Under the pieces are notes generated by a model. That model did no database searches. It was not told the origin of the DNA and saw only the letters and a program-made list of their open reading frames with translations. This document shows, piece after piece, positions 60,660 to 64,000 of a DNA stretch of 64,000 nt; within the stretch, counting starts at the first letter, position 1, and each line of letters opens with the position of its first letter. This stretch comes from Hydrangea macrophylla. Taxonomy: Eukaryota > Streptophyta > Magnoliopsida > Cornales > Hydrangeaceae. The stretch lies in the NCBI GenBank assembly GCA_033977485.1, contig CM066998.1, positions 57,936,274 through 58,000,273 of the forward strand, written 5' to 3'. The position numbers and the translations under genes are program-made.

Positions 60660-62015
60660 TGTTTGCTTGTAATTTGCGCGGGCGTGTCAGAACCAAAAGT
60701 GGTTCGAGTTGTGTAAACTAATTTCCTATATCACTTGAGTGAGTGATACTCAAGGCTTTATGATCTGACTTCTAACGGGTAATTGTGTGTGGCGAGTAGG
60801 AAAGTATCCTCACCTAAAATCCTATGGCAGTGTTGAAGCACACAAGCCATACAAGTGATGAAAGATGAATTAAATAAAATGGACTTTTATTTAATTGTAG
60901 AAAAGAAAATTACAAGAAGTGTAATTAAAAGCCTAAGAAAAGAAAAAGAATGCTAAGAATGCATTGGATGCGGTTTGTCGAAGAGACGCGGAGTGCTTTC
61001 ACTGCTTGGCCTGCCTGTTAATTTATAGCGGCCATGGAGGTCTTCTAGATAGGGTAGAAAATCTGATGAGAATCATTATCTGTAAAAAATACCAGTTTAT
61101 TTCCATAAACTGCTCTTGATAATTTCTTCCATATCAGATAGAAGTTGCCTTATCTTCGAAATATATATACATGTGTATATATATTGGCAGTTTGAATCTA
61201 GCCCATATGTTGGCTTCATTCGGCTTCCTTCTCAAGCAAGAAGATTACTTCTCAAATCTCTTAATATCATCTTCATAAATTAGATAATATTGATATTATC
61301 TCTTCTATATCAGATAATACTTCCCTTGTAAGTGATAATATTTGAATATTGTCTTCCCTGATACTGATAATATGCTGCCTTATCAGATAATATCAATTCC
61401 AATCTTGAAATATTGTCTTGCCTTAAGTGATAATATTACCCCCTTAAGTGATTTTCCCTAATATGATAATATCTATATTATCATATTGAGAATTTGTAGG
61501 TGATACACTTCCCTGATTGATTGAATCAGTATCATTCCATAACTGATTGCACGCCAAATTGGGGTTAGCCCGAGACAAACAAATGTTTAGATGAAATGGC
61601 CAATTTGGCTTGAAGGCTGATGTCATTGGTGGGCCCTATTTAGCACTTTCCAAAAGATAATTGAATGTCATGTTGATGCCCAAATTTGGTGCAAGCCCGA
61701 TAGAATGAAACCAAGCCCGATCATACACATTGGAAGCCCGATAGAGTAAACACATTAGAAGTCCGATTACATCGAACTGCCAAACAAGGCCTAGGCCGGC
61801 CTTGAATTTGGTAAGTCCGATTTCAGTGATGCCCGATCAAATGATGATCAGCCCGATGAAGTAATGGTGCTAGCCCGACTGTACTAAGCCCGGTTAACTT
61901 TTGACCAGCCAGTCATTAATTTTTATCATCGGTCTCATGAGTCCGATTAAAAAGATCCAATTGGCCTTAAGCAACTTTGTTTTTTAAAAAAAAATGTATT
62001 TTTTAGGTGCAAACA
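60660..62015 (-). mobile_element. 3' LTR of non-autonomous element B
   Basis: On the minus strand it starts TGTTTGCACC (62015) after a PPT and ends ACAAGCAAACA (60660), with inverted termini TGTTTGC/GCAAACA. The outer 590 bp match 63410-64000 with about six differences. TATATATACACATGTATATATA near 61160-61190 is a likely TATA region. U3 carries about ten GCCCGAT/GTCCGAT words (61695-61955) and a set of GATAATAT inverted motifs (61260-61500). Confidence 0.9.
61695..61955 (-). promoter_or_regulatory. ATCGGGCT motif cluster in U3 of element B
   Basis: About ten copies of GCCCGAT, GTCCGAT or close variants at irregular spacing (complement ATCGGGC on the transcribed strand). They are upstream of the TATA-like region, so may be enhancer-type binding sites. 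More occur past the LTR (62320-62345). Confidence 0.45.
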
Positions 62016-62032
62016 ATTGCCCCCCTGGCCGT
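62016..62032 (-). other. Polypurine tract of element B
   Basis: Minus strand GGCCAGGGGGGCAAT abuts the LTR start. Confidence 0.8.
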
Positions 62033-62404
62033 TTAAAATAAAAGCAAGTGAAATTTTGAATGGCCATATTTTTCTAGAGACCGATTACCTTTTAATTGAT
62101 ATCGGGCTCATCATGTAGACCGTTTGACACCTCACGTTGTAGTTTGACTGAGACATGTAATTACTTTACCTCATATAATCGGGCTCCACCACAACTGTTA
62201 CATACTTCTGAAAGTACCCCATCAGCCTCTATGTCTGATCAGCATCCCAAGCATCCTTCTAGCATCACTTTATTTATTATTATTTCTTGCTTTCGGCCTT
62301 GTGAGTCCGAATAGCCTATTGACAGAATTAATCCAGTCCGATCTTCAGCACCTTTTCAGTCTTTCGATAATACCATTGTTGTAAAAAGAGCCACCAAACT
62401 ATAT
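62033..62404 (-). other. 3' untranslated region of element B
   Basis: No ORF was supported. Contains scattered ATCGG words like those in U3. Confidence 0.5.
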
Positions 62405-63382
62405 TCAATTTTTGGTGACATCCACAAAGCCAACGTGGATGTAGATCAATCCAAGCCAAATAATTAATTGGCTTAAAATAAAAATAACAATCGGTTCCTT
62501 GAGGCTAAGTTTCCTCAAAGGAATATTTTCAAAAACTTCATGGACCGATTTAGAGTCAATCGGTCTCGGCGAAGCATGCCCCCCGAGCCCTTCATCGCCG
62601 ATTTCTTCATCACCAAGAGGGTCTTCATCATCGTCCTCCTCACCGCCACTAGGAGGCTCTATGGCCGATACAAGCTCACTCGGCCTATCACACTTTTCCT
62701 CTTCGGCCTCAACAGAATTTTGAGGCTCGTCTTGAATTTGCGCCCCGGGTGTTTCTTCGTCTTCTTCAACATCAGGGAGGGGCTCTATGGCCGATATAAA
62801 ATCACTCGGCTCTTTATTTATTTTCTCGCCGTCTTCTTGCCCCCCGAGCGGCTTGGACAGCGTGGAATCAAGATAACCAGAGTCATCAGTCTCTTGATTT
62901 AGAGTGATAACATCGGCCTTCTCGGGCCGTTGTCGTGACTTTAAAAATTGCTCGATCTTTTGCCCTTGAGCCTCTAGTATTGCCAGGCTTCCTTTCGTGT
63001 CTTCTTCAAACCGGCTAAGCTTTACCTGCTGTTCTCTCGAGTGCGCATTCATATCTTCAAGAGCACGAAGTATGTTGTCACAAACCAGATTCTTTCGCCA
63101 GTCACCGTATAGAAAATCGCCTAGAGACATGATCGAATTTCCCTTGGGCGGCGGTTCATCAGCTCCACTCGAAGCTGTGAGGAGGCCGATTTCTTGATTA
63201 AAAAATCGCATGTCGGCCTCAAAACGGTCTATCTCATTGTAAAGATGACCAGTTTCATTCCAATATCCATCGTTATAGAGACGATAGATTTCTTCGCGAA
63301 GTTGGCGTATTGACTCATTCCGCCAACCAATCTGGTTGTTGTAAAAGTGTAGCCATGCTTCGGTGTGTGCATGGCTCATCAT
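62405..63382 (-). CDS. Sole ORF of non-autonomous LTR element B, function unknown
   Basis: The start is placed at MMSHAHTEAWLHFYNN (63382), just after the PBS; the open frame reaches back to 63466 but would begin in the LTR and cross the PBS. About 325 residues. Residues 1-75 are charged and aromatic, likely helical (ESIRQLREEIYRLYNDGYW, NEIDRFEADMRFFNQEIG). Then comes a linker (SGADEPPPKG), a second probable coiled coil (ILRALEDMNAHSREQQVKLS, LEAQGQKIEQFLKSRQ), and a very acidic region with a twice-repeated phrase (PSDFISAIEP and PSELVSAIEP, each followed by Glu/Asp runs). The end is a strongly hydrophobic segment EPIVIFILSQLIIWLGLIYI. No zinc knuckle, protease, RT or integrase motif was found. 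The sequence is uninterrupted and the LTRs are young, so it may be translated. An ORF1-like or diverged gag role is a guess. Confidence 0.65.
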   Translation of the reverse strand: MMSHAHTEAWLHFYNNQIGWRNESIRQLREEIYRLYNDGYWNETGHLYNEIDRFEADMRFFNQEIGLLTASSGADEPPPKGNSIMSLGDFLYGDWRKNLVCDNILRALEDMNAHSREQQVKLSRFEEDTKGSLAILEAQGQKIEQFLKSRQRPEKADVITLNQETDDSGYLDSTLSKPLGGQEDGEKINKEPSDFISAIEPLPDVEEDEETPGAQIQDEPQNSVEAEEEKCDRPSELVSAIEPPSGGEEDDDEDPLGDEEIGDEGLGGHASPRPIDSKSVHEVFENIPLRKLSLKEPIVIFILSQLIIWLGLIYIHVGFVDVTKN

Positions 63383-63387
63383 TTGGC

Positions 63388-63406
63388 TGTCCCACCGGGC
63401 GTGCCA
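63388..63406 (-). other. Primer-binding site of element B
   Basis: Minus strand TGGCACGCCCGGTGGGACA starts three bases after the LTR end. Its first ten bases match the motif after LTR A. The matching tRNA was not identified here. Confidence 0.75.
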
Positions 63407-63409
63407 AAT

Positions 63410-64000
63410 TGTTTGCTTGTAATTTGCGCGGGTGTGCCACAACCAAAAGTGGTTCGAGTTGTGCAAACTAATTTCCTATATCACTTGAGTGAGTGATACT
63501 CAAGGCTTTATGATCTGACTTCTAACGGGTGATTGTGTGTGGCGAGTAGGAAAGTACCCTCACCTAAAATCCTATGGCAGTGTTGAAGCACACAAGCCAT
63601 ACAAGTGATGAAAGATGAATTAAATAAAATGGACTTTTATTTAATTGTAGAAAAGAAAATTACAAGAAGTGTAATTAAAAGCCTAAGAAAAGAAAAAGAA
63701 TGCTAAGAATGCATTGGATGCGGTTTGTCGAAGAGACGCGGAGTGCTTTCACTGCTTGGCCTGCCTGTTAATTTATAGCGGCCATGGAGGTCTTCTAGAT
63801 AGGGTAGAAAATCTGATGAGAATCATTATCTGTAAAAAATACCAGTTTATTTCCATAAACTGCTCTTGATAATTTCTTCCATATCAGATAGAAGTTGCCT
63901 TATCTTCGAAATATATATACATGTGTATATATATTGGCAGTTTGAATCTAGCCCATATGTTGGCTTCATTCGGCTTCCTTCTCAAGCAAGAAGATTACTT
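63410..64000 (-). mobile_element. 5' LTR of element B (partial, runs off the window)
   Basis: Matches 60660-61250 almost exactly; the differences cluster in the first 170 bp. The far TSD (expected CTTCT) lies beyond the window. Confidence 0.9.

Noticed and set aside
62540..62902. 120-codon plus-strand ORF
   Set aside because: Shadow of the minus-strand element B frame. Lower coherence and wrong orientation for the element.
1..64000. tRNA, rRNA or snRNA genes
   Set aside because: None recognised on either strand. The tRNA-like matches are retrotransposon primer-binding sites.

Overview
The window is nuclear DNA of a flowering plant, most likely a eudicot. The evidence is AT-rich intergenic sequence, plant-type Ty3/gypsy chromoviruses and Ty1/copia, TTA-flanked and 9-bp-TSD MITEs, (GA)n, (CA)n and (AT)n microsatellites, and broken cysteine-rich receptor-like kinase (CRK, DUF26) exons. 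No bacterial, organellar or CRISPR-like content was seen. No intact host gene was found. The only long open reading frame is a 326-codon frame inside a non-autonomous LTR element at the right edge.

Layout. 1-8.7 kb: 3' end of a Tat-like LTR element (A) with a decayed antisense plant-mobile-domain (PMD) reading frame. Its LTR is split by a 4.4-kb solo LTR (C, TSD AGTGG) that carries a four-unit hairpin array. 8.7-9.8 kb: unassigned DNA with clustered TCGA-core motifs and a G20 run. 9.8-17.7 kb: an old gypsy chromovirus (D, minus) with both LTRs, an initiator-Met-type PBS, gag, PR, RT, RNase H, IN and chromodomain, all broken. 18.4-23.8 kb: a second chromovirus (E, minus) that keeps a perfect TTTCC TSD but has lost gag, PR, most of RT and most of its 5' LTR. 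24.0-26.5 kb: the 3' half of a Ty1/copia element (plus) with an 812-bp LTR.

26.5-60.7 kb is a graveyard of CRK pseudogenes on the minus strand. CRK1 runs from about 35.97 to 26.5 kb and is split by an 8-kb TTA-flanked transposon that itself holds a CACTA-like element, a MULE-type MITE and a long inverted-repeat element. CRK2 runs from 49.3 to 40.3 kb, with a two-DUF26 ectodomain, a P-loop exon, a VAIK-region exon and an activation-segment exon. CRK3 (54.2-54.4 kb) is a partial copy. The CRK2 and CRK3 flanks form a 5.7/6.5-kb direct segmental duplication (40267-45944 and 54186-60659). Its two copies differ by lineage-specific MITE insertions and a microhomology deletion, which gives a relative clock. 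A 3.0-kb solo LTR (M, TSD ATATC) and a 2.26-kb gypsy LTR (L) lie in or beside this zone.

60.66-64 kb: a young non-autonomous LTR element (B, minus). Its LTRs look about 99% identical over the visible part, it has a clear PBS and PPT, and a single ORF encodes a coiled-coil/acidic protein with a C-terminal hydrophobic segment and no recognisable gag or pol motif. This element and the hairpin array in solo LTR C are the most unusual things in the window. All boundaries come from reading by eye. Family names below the superfamily level are inferences.
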